From NCBI GenBank assembly GCA_017391665.1, contig JAFOXS010000311.1:1-15104 (forward strand): DNA of 15,104 nucleotides, in the 5' to 3' direction. The notes under the pieces are model-generated. The model made no database searches. It was not told the origin of the DNA and saw nothing but the letters and a program-made list of their open reading frames with translations. Source of the stretch: Alistipes sp. GTDB lineage: Bacteria > Bacteroidota > Bacteroidia > Bacteroidales > Rikenellaceae. Made by a program: the position numbers and the translations under genes. Of the stretch, positions 1 through 5,690 are shown piece after piece (positions within the stretch are counted from its first letter, which is position 1; each line of letters opens with the position of its first letter).

Positions 1-180
1 AACCAACTTCACCTTAGAGTCGGTAGTAGCAGCAGCCTGATACATATCGAGCATCTTACCCTCTGAGAGGCCCTCCTTGATGTCGATAAGCACTACCTCG
101 TCTGCTACGTTGCGTGCAGCCAATACGTTAGCGCAAGTTGCGCCAACCATACCGGCGCCGATAACTGTTACTTTTGACAT
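1..180 (-). CDS. mdh: Malate dehydrogenase, N-terminal part (cut by window edge)
   Basis: Only the first 60 codons are present; the rest lies beyond base 1. The translation starts MSKVTVIGAGMVGATCANVL and continues with a VVLIDIKEGLSEGKMLDMYQ-type stretch. This is the Rossmann beta-alpha-beta of NAD-dependent malate/lactate dehydrogenases: the glycine-rich GAGMVGAT loop at residues 8-15 binds NAD, and the acidic residue after the second strand (IDIKEG) contacts the adenosine ribose. The spacing and the SEGK..DM motif favour the bacterial LDH-like malate dehydrogenase, which interconverts malate and oxaloacetate in the cytoplasm. It begins 39 bp downstream of gcvH on the same strand with no promoter motif of its own between them, so it is probably co-transcribed with gcvH. 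Lactate dehydrogenase is the alternative, as the substrate-binding residues are outside the window. Confidence 0.88.
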   Translation of the reverse strand, partial: MSKVTVIGAGMVGATCANVLAARNVADEVVLIDIKEGLSEGKMLDMYQAAATTDSKVKLV

Positions 181-219
181 AATTGTTTTTTACTTTGTTA
201 TATGGTTTGAATGAAATAC

Positions 220-597
220 TTAACCAATGAGCTCAGCGTAAGCCTCGGGGGTGAGCAGAGCGTCGTAATCAGCAGGATTAGACATCTTAACCTTGATCAT
301 CCAGCCCTCGCCATAGGGATCTGAGTTTACCAATGCGGGATCAGCGTCAACAGCGTCGTTGAACTCAACAACCTCGCCACCTACGGGGATGAAAGCGTCG
401 CTAACGGTCTTAACAGCCTCGATAGAGCCGAAAACCTCACCTGCAGCGAGAGTCTCACCTACGGTGGGAACGTCAACGAATACGATATCGCCCAACTGGC
501 TCTGAGCAAAATCGGTAATACCTACATAGGCGAACTCGCCCTCGACACGACACCACTCGTGGTCGTTCGAATACTTCAAATTAGAAGGAATGTTCAT
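220..597 (-). CDS. gcvH: Glycine cleavage system H protein
   Basis: This 125-residue protein has the usual length and sequence of GcvH, the small cytoplasmic carrier whose lipoyl arm shuttles the aminomethyl group between the P, T and L proteins of the glycine cleavage complex. The start ([11 protein letters not shown]) is the typical N-terminus. The barrel-sandwich core follows ([21 protein letters not shown]), and the lipoylated lysine is K63 in [11 protein letters not shown]. The C-terminal helix region ([15 protein letters not shown]) is also typical. No gcvT or gcvP lies nearby; instead mdh follows, so the glycine cleavage genes are dispersed here. A promoter and a structured leader precede the gene (see separate entries). 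The ATG at 597 is the only start that gives the conserved N-terminus. Confidence 0.97.
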   Translation of the reverse strand: MNIPSNLKYSNDHEWCRVEGEFAYVGITDFAQSQLGDIVFVDVPTVGETLAAGEVFGSIEAVKTVSDAFIPVGGEVVEFNDAVDADPALVNSDPYGEGWMIKVKMSNPADYDALLTPEAYAELIG

Positions 598-626
598 AGT
601 TATATGGTTTTAATAGTCTCTTATCC

Positions 627-661
627 TTGTCCGTGGCTCGCCGCCACCCTACGGGTGACAA
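627..661 (-). promoter_or_regulatory. Structured leader of gcvH mRNA, possible three-helix junction
   Basis: On the minus strand, between the predicted transcription start and the gcvH ATG, 35 bases can fold compactly. An outer stem pairs TTGTC (661-657) with GACAA (631-627). It encloses two adjacent hairpins: ACCC/GGGT with loop GTA (656-646), and GGC/GCC with loop GGCGA (645-635). The hairpins can be extended to CACCC/GGGTG and GTGGC/GCCAC, but those longer versions share the GTG at 647-645 and so compete with each other. I see the complementarity directly; the regulatory role is inference. I do not recognise a known riboswitch class. Confidence 0.4.
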
Positions 662-680
662 TGAAGCACGTTAACTCTTA

Positions 681-710
681 CAAAGATAACGGTTATTTCT
701 TTATGACAAA
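681..710 (-). promoter_or_regulatory. gcvH promoter, Bacteroidota type
   Basis: On the minus strand a TATCTTTG element (688-681) fits the Bacteroidota -7 consensus TAnnTTTG exactly. A TTTG -33 element (710-707) lies upstream. The 18 bp between them is slightly shorter than the usual 19-21. Transcription would begin near 675 and give a leader of about 75-80 bases in front of gcvH. Confidence 0.6.
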
Positions 711-785
711 GAATTTTCACCCAGATTTTACGGCTCGGGAGGTGAAAAATAACAATATTTTCACATTGCGCCCTATTCCTGCAAC

Positions 786-1511
786 CTATCGTCCCTGGAT
801 TACAAACTCCACCTCCTTGAAAAGGAACGATAGTAGCTCACCCCTCTCGTTTTCGATACGGAGCGCTCCCGTAGGCTCGACACCGCGGATAATACCACGA
901 AAACGGCTGCCATCGGGCAGGGCATAGCAATGCTCCTGACCAAGACGATAGAGTCGCTGGTGATAATCGGCCTGCAACTCCTTTGCACCACCCTCACGCA
1001 GCTGCTCATAGCGGGCCATAAGCGACGTGGCAACTGTTTGCAGCACCTCTTCGCGGTCAAACTCCCGTCCTGTGGCCTGAGCCATAGAGATGGGATTGGG
1101 CAGATCGTCAGAAAACGCCTTCTGATTGACATTCAGGCCGATACCCGCCACCGTACGGGCGAGCGCCGAGCCCTGCAGTTTATGTTCAATCAATATGCCT
1201 GCCAACTTCCTGTCGCCTATGTATATATCGTTCGTCCACTTGATCTGCGCCTCAATGCCGTAGTGCAGGAGCGCATCGCACACGCCCAATGCCACACACT
1301 CCGAGATGAGAAACTGCTCGCTCGGGGGCAGGAACTGTGGCTCAAGCAGGAGTGAGAGGGTGAGGTTCTCGCCCTCGCGACTCTCCCACGTATGGCCACG
1401 CTGTCCACGCCCTGCCGTTTGACACTGGGCAAGGATTATGTCGCCCTCCACATACTGAGTGGCCGTAGCCTCGTCGTTTGTGGAGGGCAGGATATCGAAA
1501 CGATAAATCAT
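786..1511 (-). CDS. birA: Biotin--[acetyl-CoA-carboxylase] ligase, single-function
   Basis: This 241-residue cytoplasmic enzyme activates biotin with ATP to biotinyl-AMP and attaches it to the lysine of biotin carboxyl carrier domains. The sequence shows the family motifs in order: STND near the N-terminus (10-13), the adenylate-binding loop GRGQRGHTW (34-42), KWTND (91-95), RKLAGILIE with the catalytic-site lysine K102, and GIGLNVNQ (123-130), followed by the small C-terminal beta domain (GSRFRGIIRGVEPTGALRIE). There is no N-terminal helix-turn-helix, so it is a group I ligase and not the E. coli type that doubles as the bio operon repressor. It starts 20 bp after the stop of the esterase gene on the same strand and is probably co-transcribed with it. 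KWTND replaces the commoner KWPND. Confidence 0.95.
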   Translation of the reverse strand: MIYRFDILPSTNDEATATQYVEGDIILAQCQTAGRGQRGHTWESREGENLTLSLLLEPQFLPPSEQFLISECVALGVCDALLHYGIEAQIKWTNDIYIGDRKLAGILIEHKLQGSALARTVAGIGLNVNQKAFSDDLPNPISMAQATGREFDREEVLQTVATSLMARYEQLREGGAKELQADYHQRLYRLGQEHCYALPDGSRFRGIIRGVEPTGALRIENERGELLSFLFKEVEFVIQGR

Positions 1512-1531
1512 CTTTGGTTGCTATTCTTCGC

Positions 1532-2731
1532 TTACTTGAAAAGACGAGGAACGAACATAGTGAGGTAGTTACGCCAGTTCTTCCATGTGTGACCACCCTC
1601 GGTCTCAACGTACTCGTACTTATAGCCCTTCTCGTCCAGTTTCTTCATGAACTCCTTGTTGTTGTTTACCAAGAAGTCAGCATTACCGCACGCCAGCCAG
1701 TAGAGTTTGGGAGCCTTCTTGAACTGAACGGCCAGCTTGGCATCCAGATCCTGATAGATATAGCTGTTGCGGTCGCCCTGAGGAGCTACGAGAGCCGCCG
1801 ACAGAGGACATACATAGTCGAACAGATCGGGATAGTTAGCCGAGATGTAGATGGTGTGGAAGCCACCCATCGACAGACCTGCCAGAGCACGGTGTGCCTT
1901 ATCCTTATATACATTGTAGTTGCTCTCGATGAACTCCACTACATCCAAAAAGCTCTCCTCGAACTGACCGTCCATATTGCCCGGCACCATCAGCTGCGGA
2001 CGATGACGGCTTGCGGGAGCGTCACCAGGCGATGCCTGCTGGCTCATATTTGAGTTGGTCACAACAACGATCATCTTCTCGGCAGCACCCGATGCAATCA
2101 GGTTATCCAACACCTGTGGCACACGACCACCATCGATCCAGGCATTCTCGTCACCGCCAATACCGTGCATAATGTAGAGTACGGGGTACTTCGTGCGACG
2201 ATCCGCAGCGTTGTAGCCTGCGGGAGTATAGACGCTCATGCGGCGCTGCGCCATCTTTGCACGGGGTGAGGGATACCACACCTTCGACACATTGCCGTGG
2301 GGTACATCCTGAACGTCGAACAGATCGCCGTGGCCGCCACCAATGATGAAGTAGTTGATCAGGTTAGCCACGTCACGGTTCTGATATACGTTGTTGGGAT
2401 CCACTACGCGAACACCATCCATATAGAGGTTATAGGTGTAGAAGTCTGACTCCAGAGGAGGTGTGGTGAGGGTAAACACGCCATCGGCACTCTTGGCCAG
2501 CGGTGTGCGGGTTGTGGTGCGAGTGCCCTGCTGAGTGCGAATCTCGCGGGGAGGCAAAAACTCACCATCGAGTTCGATGGTTGCCACATTGGGGGCATGG
2601 AAAGTGAAGGTCACCGAGTTATCGGCATTGATAGTGGGATTCTCAACGCCGCCACCGCCCATTGAGATCTCCTGTGCATGAAGTGTAAGGGCTGCGCCCA
2701 CACACACCAAAAGAGTGAGTAGTTTTTTCAT
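1532..2731 (-). CDS. Secreted esterase with N-terminal CBM48/E-set-like domain (feruloyl/acetyl esterase type)
   Basis: The protein has 399 residues from the chosen ATG, which directly begins a signal peptide (MKKLLTLLVCVGAALTLHAQ). A further in-frame ATG 36 bases upstream would place a polar stretch before it and is less likely. Residues about 25-130 form an immunoglobulin-like beta domain (TFTFHAPNVATIELDGEF...FYTYNLYMDGVRVVDPNN), as in CBM48-type domains in front of esterases. Residues about 150-399 are an esterase D-family alpha/beta hydrolase: MHG near 188-190 in the oxyanion region, nucleophile S287 in GLSMGG, probable acid D352 in CGNADF, and H381 in EGGHTW. Relatives include feruloyl and xylan-acetyl esterases that trim plant cell-wall substituents; the substrate here cannot be told. 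No SusC/D pair or glycoside hydrolase is adjacent, so it is not in an obvious polysaccharide utilisation locus. birA follows it closely. Confidence 0.88.
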   Translation of the reverse strand: MKKLLTLLVCVGAALTLHAQEISMGGGGVENPTINADNSVTFTFHAPNVATIELDGEFLPPREIRTQQGTRTTTRTPLAKSADGVFTLTTPPLESDFYTYNLYMDGVRVVDPNNVYQNRDVANLINYFIIGGGHGDLFDVQDVPHGNVSKVWYPSPRAKMAQRRMSVYTPAGYNAADRRTKYPVLYIMHGIGGDENAWIDGGRVPQVLDNLIASGAAEKMIVVVTNSNMSQQASPGDAPASRHRPQLMVPGNMDGQFEESFLDVVEFIESNYNVYKDKAHRALAGLSMGGFHTIYISANYPDLFDYVCPLSAALVAPQGDRNSYIYQDLDAKLAVQFKKAPKLYWLACGNADFLVNNNKEFMKKLDEKGYKYEYVETEGGHTWKNWRNYLTMFVPRLFK

Positions 2732-2813
2732 AAGATCTATTTTATTGGTTTTATTGTTCATTTCCATCGGGATTTACACCCCGAGAGCACATAATTATGC
2801 CACATTCGTTCTC

Positions 2814-2821
2814 CAAAGATA
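2814..2821 (-). promoter_or_regulatory. -7 element of the esterase-birA promoter
   Basis: TATCTTTG on the minus strand matches TAnnTTTG exactly and lies about 80 bases upstream of the signal-peptide ATG. I see no clear TTTG at the expected -33 spacing, so the call rests on the -7 element and its position in the divergent intergenic region with lysC. Confidence 0.45.
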
Positions 2822-2863
2822 CAAAAATATGCGAAAAAAGAGAGTATCTATGACAAAAATTAA

Positions 2864-2871
2864 TACCTTTG
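2864..2871 (+). promoter_or_regulatory. -7 element of the lysC promoter
   Basis: TACCTTTG fits TAnnTTTG and sits 32 bases before the lysC ATG, giving a predicted leader of about 25 bases. The -33 region lacks a good TTTG. With so short a leader there is no room for a lysine riboswitch, so any end-product control is probably through the ACT domains of the enzyme. Confidence 0.45.
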
Positions 2872-2903
2872 TGCCCAATATATGCAATTTTAGAAGATAA
2901 TCT

Positions 2904-4169
2904 ATGAAGGTTTACAAGTTTGGAGGAGCGTCGGTTCGTAATGCCGACGGCGTGCGTAATCTCGCCCACATCGTTGATGGCGAGAGTGATCTGTTTATCA
3001 TCGTTTCAGCAATGGGCAAGACCACAAATGCCCTGGAGCGTGTATTTACCCACATGCAGAATGGCCGAAAAGAGGAGGCCAACGATGAGATAAAACAGGT
3101 GCAGGACTACCACGCCGCAATCATTGACGATCTGTGGGGCGAGCCTACAAACATCAACGAGGTGACGCTTCTGTTCGGTCAGTTGCGCAACATCGTAAAC
3201 GACATCGTTTACCGTCAGTCGGATGCCGAGTTGTGGTACGACACCATCGTAGCATACGGCGAGTTGATCTCTACGACGATCATCTCGAAGTATCTAAACC
3301 ACATAGGTATGCGCAATCGCTGGATAGATATGCGTACTACATTGCTCACAAACCAGCGCCACAAGGATGCAAACGTGGATATCAAGGCCTCGAAGCACCG
3401 TCTGCGTGCCTCGATCGAGAATACGGGCGTAGGCGTCTTTGTAGGTCAGGGCTTTATCGGCGGAGCGCCCGACGGCACAACAACCACACTGGGCCGCGAG
3501 GGTTCGGACTACTCGGCTGCCGTAGTAGCACATATCCTGAATGCAGAGTCGATGTCGGTATGGAAGGATGTGGAGGGTGTGCTGAATGCCGATCCCAAGC
3601 TCTTCAAGGAGGCGGTGAAGATCGATGCACTGAACTATCTCGACACCATCGAGCTGGCATACAGCGGTGCGCAGATCATCCACCCCAAGACCATCAAGCC
3701 CCTGCAGAACAAGAACATACCGCTCTATGTTCGTCCCTTTGGCGACAAGACAAAGCCTGGCACGGTGATCAACAGTGAGACTCCACATGTGACAATCCCC
3801 ATCATGATCTACAAGCCCAACCAGGTGCTGCTCATCATCCGCTCGAAGGACTTCTCGTTTGTGATGGAGGAGCAGTTTGGCGAGATATTCTCGATGCTGG
3901 ACTCTTACCGCATAAAGACACACCTTATCAACAACTCGGCTGTGGATCTGGGTCTCTGCGTCGATGCATCATGGCATATTGACGAGCTGACAAAGGCACT
4001 CGAGGAGGAGGGATACCAGGTTGAGAAGACTGAGGATGTGGGTCTGCTGACCATCCGCAACTACAACTCGGAACTCTACGACCGTTATGTACACGGTCAG
4101 CAGCACATCATCCGCCAGGTGAACCCCGAGTCGGTACGTGTGGTGTTGCGCTCAGCAAAGTTTGATTAG
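2904..4169 (+). CDS. lysC: Aspartate kinase (monofunctional, ACT-domain regulated)
   Basis: This 421-residue cytoplasmic enzyme phosphorylates aspartate to aspartyl-4-phosphate, the entry step to lysine/diaminopimelate, threonine and methionine. The amino-acid kinase domain (about 1-295) opens with KFGGASV (5-11) and IIVSAMGKTTNAL (near 32-45). It contains the nucleotide-binding stretch TTTTLGREGSDYSA (192-205) and ends with VEGVLNADPKLF and YSGAQIIHPKTIKPL, which are family signatures. Residues about 305-420 form the tandem ACT regulatory region (VLLIIRSKDFSFVMEEQFGEIFSML...VGLLTIRNYN). There is no fused homoserine dehydrogenase. asd, encoding the next step, lies about 7 kb downstream on the same strand but in another transcription unit. 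Which amino acid inhibits it cannot be read from the sequence. Confidence 0.95.
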   Translation: MKVYKFGGASVRNADGVRNLAHIVDGESDLFIIVSAMGKTTNALERVFTHMQNGRKEEANDEIKQVQDYHAAIIDDLWGEPTNINEVTLLFGQLRNIVNDIVYRQSDAELWYDTIVAYGELISTTIISKYLNHIGMRNRWIDMRTTLLTNQRHKDANVDIKASKHRLRASIENTGVGVFVGQGFIGGAPDGTTTTLGREGSDYSAAVVAHILNAESMSVWKDVEGVLNADPKLFKEAVKIDALNYLDTIELAYSGAQIIHPKTIKPLQNKNIPLYVRPFGDKTKPGTVINSETPHVTIPIMIYKPNQVLLIIRSKDFSFVMEEQFGEIFSMLDSYRIKTHLINNSAVDLGLCVDASWHIDELTKALEEEGYQVEKTEDVGLLTIRNYNSELYDRYVHGQQHIIRQVNPESVRVVLRSAKFD

Positions 4170-4190
4170 GAAAGATACCATCTATAATAG

Positions 4191-4220
4191 AAAAGCCTGC
4201 CGCGAAATCGGCAGGCTTTT
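4191..4220. terminator. Bidirectional intrinsic terminator between lysC and the DUF4435 gene
   Basis: A perfect 8-bp GC-rich stem (GCCTGCCG 4195-4202 with CGGCAGGC 4209-4216, loop CGAAAT) is flanked by AAAA on the left and TTTT on the right. It therefore makes a U-tract terminator in both directions and serves two convergent genes. It begins 21 bases after the lysC stop and ends 2 bases before the stop codon of the opposite gene. Confidence 0.92.
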
Positions 4221-4222
4221 AT

Positions 4223-5275
4223 TTATTTCATGGCTTGAGCCTTCTCAGCCTCAATCTTTTCGATGGTATTGGTTATATAGCGCTGGATATCATCCTGCAA
4301 CAGACCATAGAGCGGGCATGAGGTGTAGTTCTCATTGTCGAGCAGCACATCGTGAATCGAGCGAAGAGAGTTCATGTAGTTGCTCATCTCGTTCTTGAGC
4401 TGCAGACCCGTCTTGCTCGATGCGTTTATCTTGGTCACGGACATGGTGCGCAACTTGTCGCATACGGAGTTAAGCATCGGCATCACGACATTGTCCATCA
4501 ACGTGTGGCCCTGCATGAAGAGGTATGTGTTCTCGGGCTCGACACCCTTGGTCTTCAGATAGCTGGCAAAATCTTCTATCTCATCCTTCATCTGCGGGTG
4601 CTCATCCTCCAGACGGTGCAGTTTTCTACGCACCTGACGCTCCAGCCACGCCAGCGTGTCGGCACCATTGCACTCCACCTCCAGATAGCCCAGTCGCACC
4701 GTATTCTTGAAATCCACCAGCGGAAAGACCGACTCGTGGGATAGCTGCGCCGAATAGACATACCACAGAAAGACGGGGTATATCGTACGCGAGTAGGCAG
4801 CCATGAACTCCTCGAAATCGAAGATATGGGTATCATTTTTGGTAGCCTTCACGCAGACATTATGCAACGAGGGGGCATAGCAGAGATAGTTCTCGGTAGC
4901 ATAGGTGTAGGTGTGGAACATGAAGGGCGAGTCGTTGACCAGCTGCGACACCTCGGTGCGGTCGCCGAAGAGGTAGTCGAAGTCGGAATCGACGCAGAGC
5001 AGCATCTCCTCGTTTGACTTGGGAATCATCGAGAGCAACACCTTCTTGCCCTTGGGCAGATCCTCACGCGTGGGCACCGAGATCTCGAAACGGAGATAGT
5101 CGTTGTCGAAATGGTCGAAAATAGAGCGCCAGAAGGCTACATCCTCATAGCCCTCGACAAAGACTCTCACCACACGTCGGCCATCGTCAACAGCCTTGGG
5201 CAGACAGCGCATCTGCTCCTCGCGACGACGCAAAGAGTCCTCATATTTCAACTTTTCGATGGTTGCTCGTTTCAT
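4223..5275 (-). CDS. Stand-alone DUF4435 family protein, TOPRIM-like
   Basis: I assign this 350-residue protein to the DUF4435 family by pattern; its cellular role is unknown. The chosen start (MKRATIEKLKYEDSLRRREEQ) gives a soluble helical N-terminus. Fifteen codons further upstream is another in-frame start, but it would add a hydrophobic stretch read through the promoter region. TOPRIM-type acidic residues are visible: E41 and D45 in VFVEGYEDVAFW, then D96, D98 and D100 in LLCVDSDFDYLF, the expected E...DxD metal-binding arrangement of topoisomerase/primase/OLD nucleases. The C-terminal half is helical and charged with no recognised domain. The family includes AriB, the toxin of the PARIS phage-defence system, but AriB works with an ABC-type ATPase (AriA) and none is encoded here. 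The gene is monocistronic: convergent with lysC across a shared terminator and divergent from sui1. Its base composition resembles its neighbours, with no sign of recent transfer. Nuclease activity is plausible but unproven. Confidence 0.72.
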   Translation of the reverse strand: MKRATIEKLKYEDSLRRREEQMRCLPKAVDDGRRVVRVFVEGYEDVAFWRSIFDHFDNDYLRFEISVPTREDLPKGKKVLLSMIPKSNEEMLLCVDSDFDYLFGDRTEVSQLVNDSPFMFHTYTYATENYLCYAPSLHNVCVKATKNDTHIFDFEEFMAAYSRTIYPVFLWYVYSAQLSHESVFPLVDFKNTVRLGYLEVECNGADTLAWLERQVRRKLHRLEDEHPQMKDEIEDFASYLKTKGVEPENTYLFMQGHTLMDNVVMPMLNSVCDKLRTMSVTKINASSKTGLQLKNEMSNYMNSLRSIHDVLLDNENYTSCPLYGLLQDDIQRYITNTIEKIEAEKAQAMK

Positions 5276-5277
5276 AA

Positions 5278-5310
5278 TTTGCAGTAAATATAATAAAAAT
5301 ATTAAATTTG
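5278..5310 (+). promoter_or_regulatory. sui1 operon promoter, Bacteroidota type
   Basis: TTTG (5278-5281) and TAAATTTG (5303-5310) are separated by 21 bp, a full match to the Bacteroidota vegetative promoter. Transcription would begin near 5316, leaving a leader of about 23 bases before the sui1 ATG. Confidence 0.65.
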
Positions 5311-5317
5311 CACCAAA
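5285..5317 (-). promoter_or_regulatory. Possible divergent promoter of the DUF4435 gene
   Basis: On the minus strand TTTG (5317-5314) is followed after 21 bp by TATATTTA (5292-5285), one mismatch from TAnnTTTG. The predicted start would be only a few bases before the ATG at 5275, so the transcript would be nearly leaderless. The elements interleave with those of the sui1 promoter. The -7 element is imperfect, so this is tentative. Confidence 0.3.
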
Positions 5318-5338
5318 CAATAACCTCTATTTTGCATT

Positions 5339-5680
5339 ATGAGTGACTGGAAAGAGCGTCTGGGTATGGTCTATTCGACCAATCCTGACTTCGAATATAC
5401 CACTACGGCAGAGCCCGAGACCGAGACTCTGGCGCCCGAGAAGCAGAATCTGCGCGTGTGGCTCGACCGCAAGCACCGTGGCGGCAAGACGGTGACGCTG
5501 GTGAAGGATTTTGTCGGCACGGATGCCGACCTGCAGGAGTTGGGACGCATGCTCAAGAGCAAGTGCGGCGTGGGCGGTTCGGCAAAGGATGGCGAGATTA
5601 TCATCCAGGGCGACCACCGCGACCGTGTGGTCGATCTGCTCACAAAGGCGGGTTACCGCTGCAAGAAGGCTGGAGGTTAA
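5339..5680 (+). CDS. SUI1/eIF1-like translation factor (YciH family)
   Basis: This 113-residue cytoplasmic protein belongs to the SUI1 (eIF1) family. The core runs from about residue 38 to 108: LRVWLDRKHRGGKTVTLVKDF with the basic RKHRGGK loop (44-50), then a KSKCGVGGSAKDGEIIIQGDHRDRVVDLL stretch that is nearly diagnostic. Residues 1-37 are an acidic, low-complexity extension (TTTAEPETETLAPE). In eukaryotes eIF1 monitors start-codon selection on the small ribosomal subunit; bacterial YciH-type proteins are thought to influence initiation fidelity or act under stress, but the role is not settled. It is the first gene of a likely two-gene operon, with the exported HEYRH/barrel protein beginning 10 bases after its stop. 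Confidence 0.93.
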   Translation: MSDWKERLGMVYSTNPDFEYTTTAEPETETLAPEKQNLRVWLDRKHRGGKTVTLVKDFVGTDADLQELGRMLKSKCGVGGSAKDGEIIIQGDHRDRVVDLLTKAGYRCKKAGG

Positions 5681-5690
5681 TTATTTTATC

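Noticed and set aside
598..680. A canonical glycine riboswitch before gcvH.
   Set aside because: The leader is shorter than a glycine aptamer, and I could not find its conserved core, only the small multi-hairpin fold reported above.
742..764. GTGAAAA/TTTTCAC hairpin as the birA terminator.
   Set aside because: The stem is AT-rich with a 9-base loop and no proper T-run after it on the minus strand. It is better described as part of a repeated-box region.
559..927. A 122-codon open frame on the plus strand across the gcvH promoter and the end of birA.
   Set aside because: It overlaps gcvH and birA on the opposite strand and runs through the promoter and leader, and its translation resembles no protein family.
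2872..2903. A lysine riboswitch in front of lysC.
   Set aside because: The predicted leader is only about 25 bases, far too short for the lysine aptamer, and shows no suitable pairing.
3134..3778. Long open frames inside lysC on both strands (also 3294-3923 on the minus strand).
   Set aside because: They are out of frame with a clearly conserved enzyme and have low-complexity, arginine/histidine-rich or cysteine-rich translations typical of GC-driven shadow frames.
4223..5680. A PARIS-like or other phage-defence module built from the DUF4435 gene and sui1.
   Set aside because: There is no AriA-type ATPase or other sensor, and the two genes are divergent. SUI1 is a common housekeeping family and the surrounding genes are metabolic.
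5511..5690. Extension of the barrel protein upstream into sui1, giving about 60 extra residues.
   Set aside because: It would overlap the conserved end of sui1 out of frame and bury the signal peptide. The GTG at 5691 places the signal peptide at the N-terminus.
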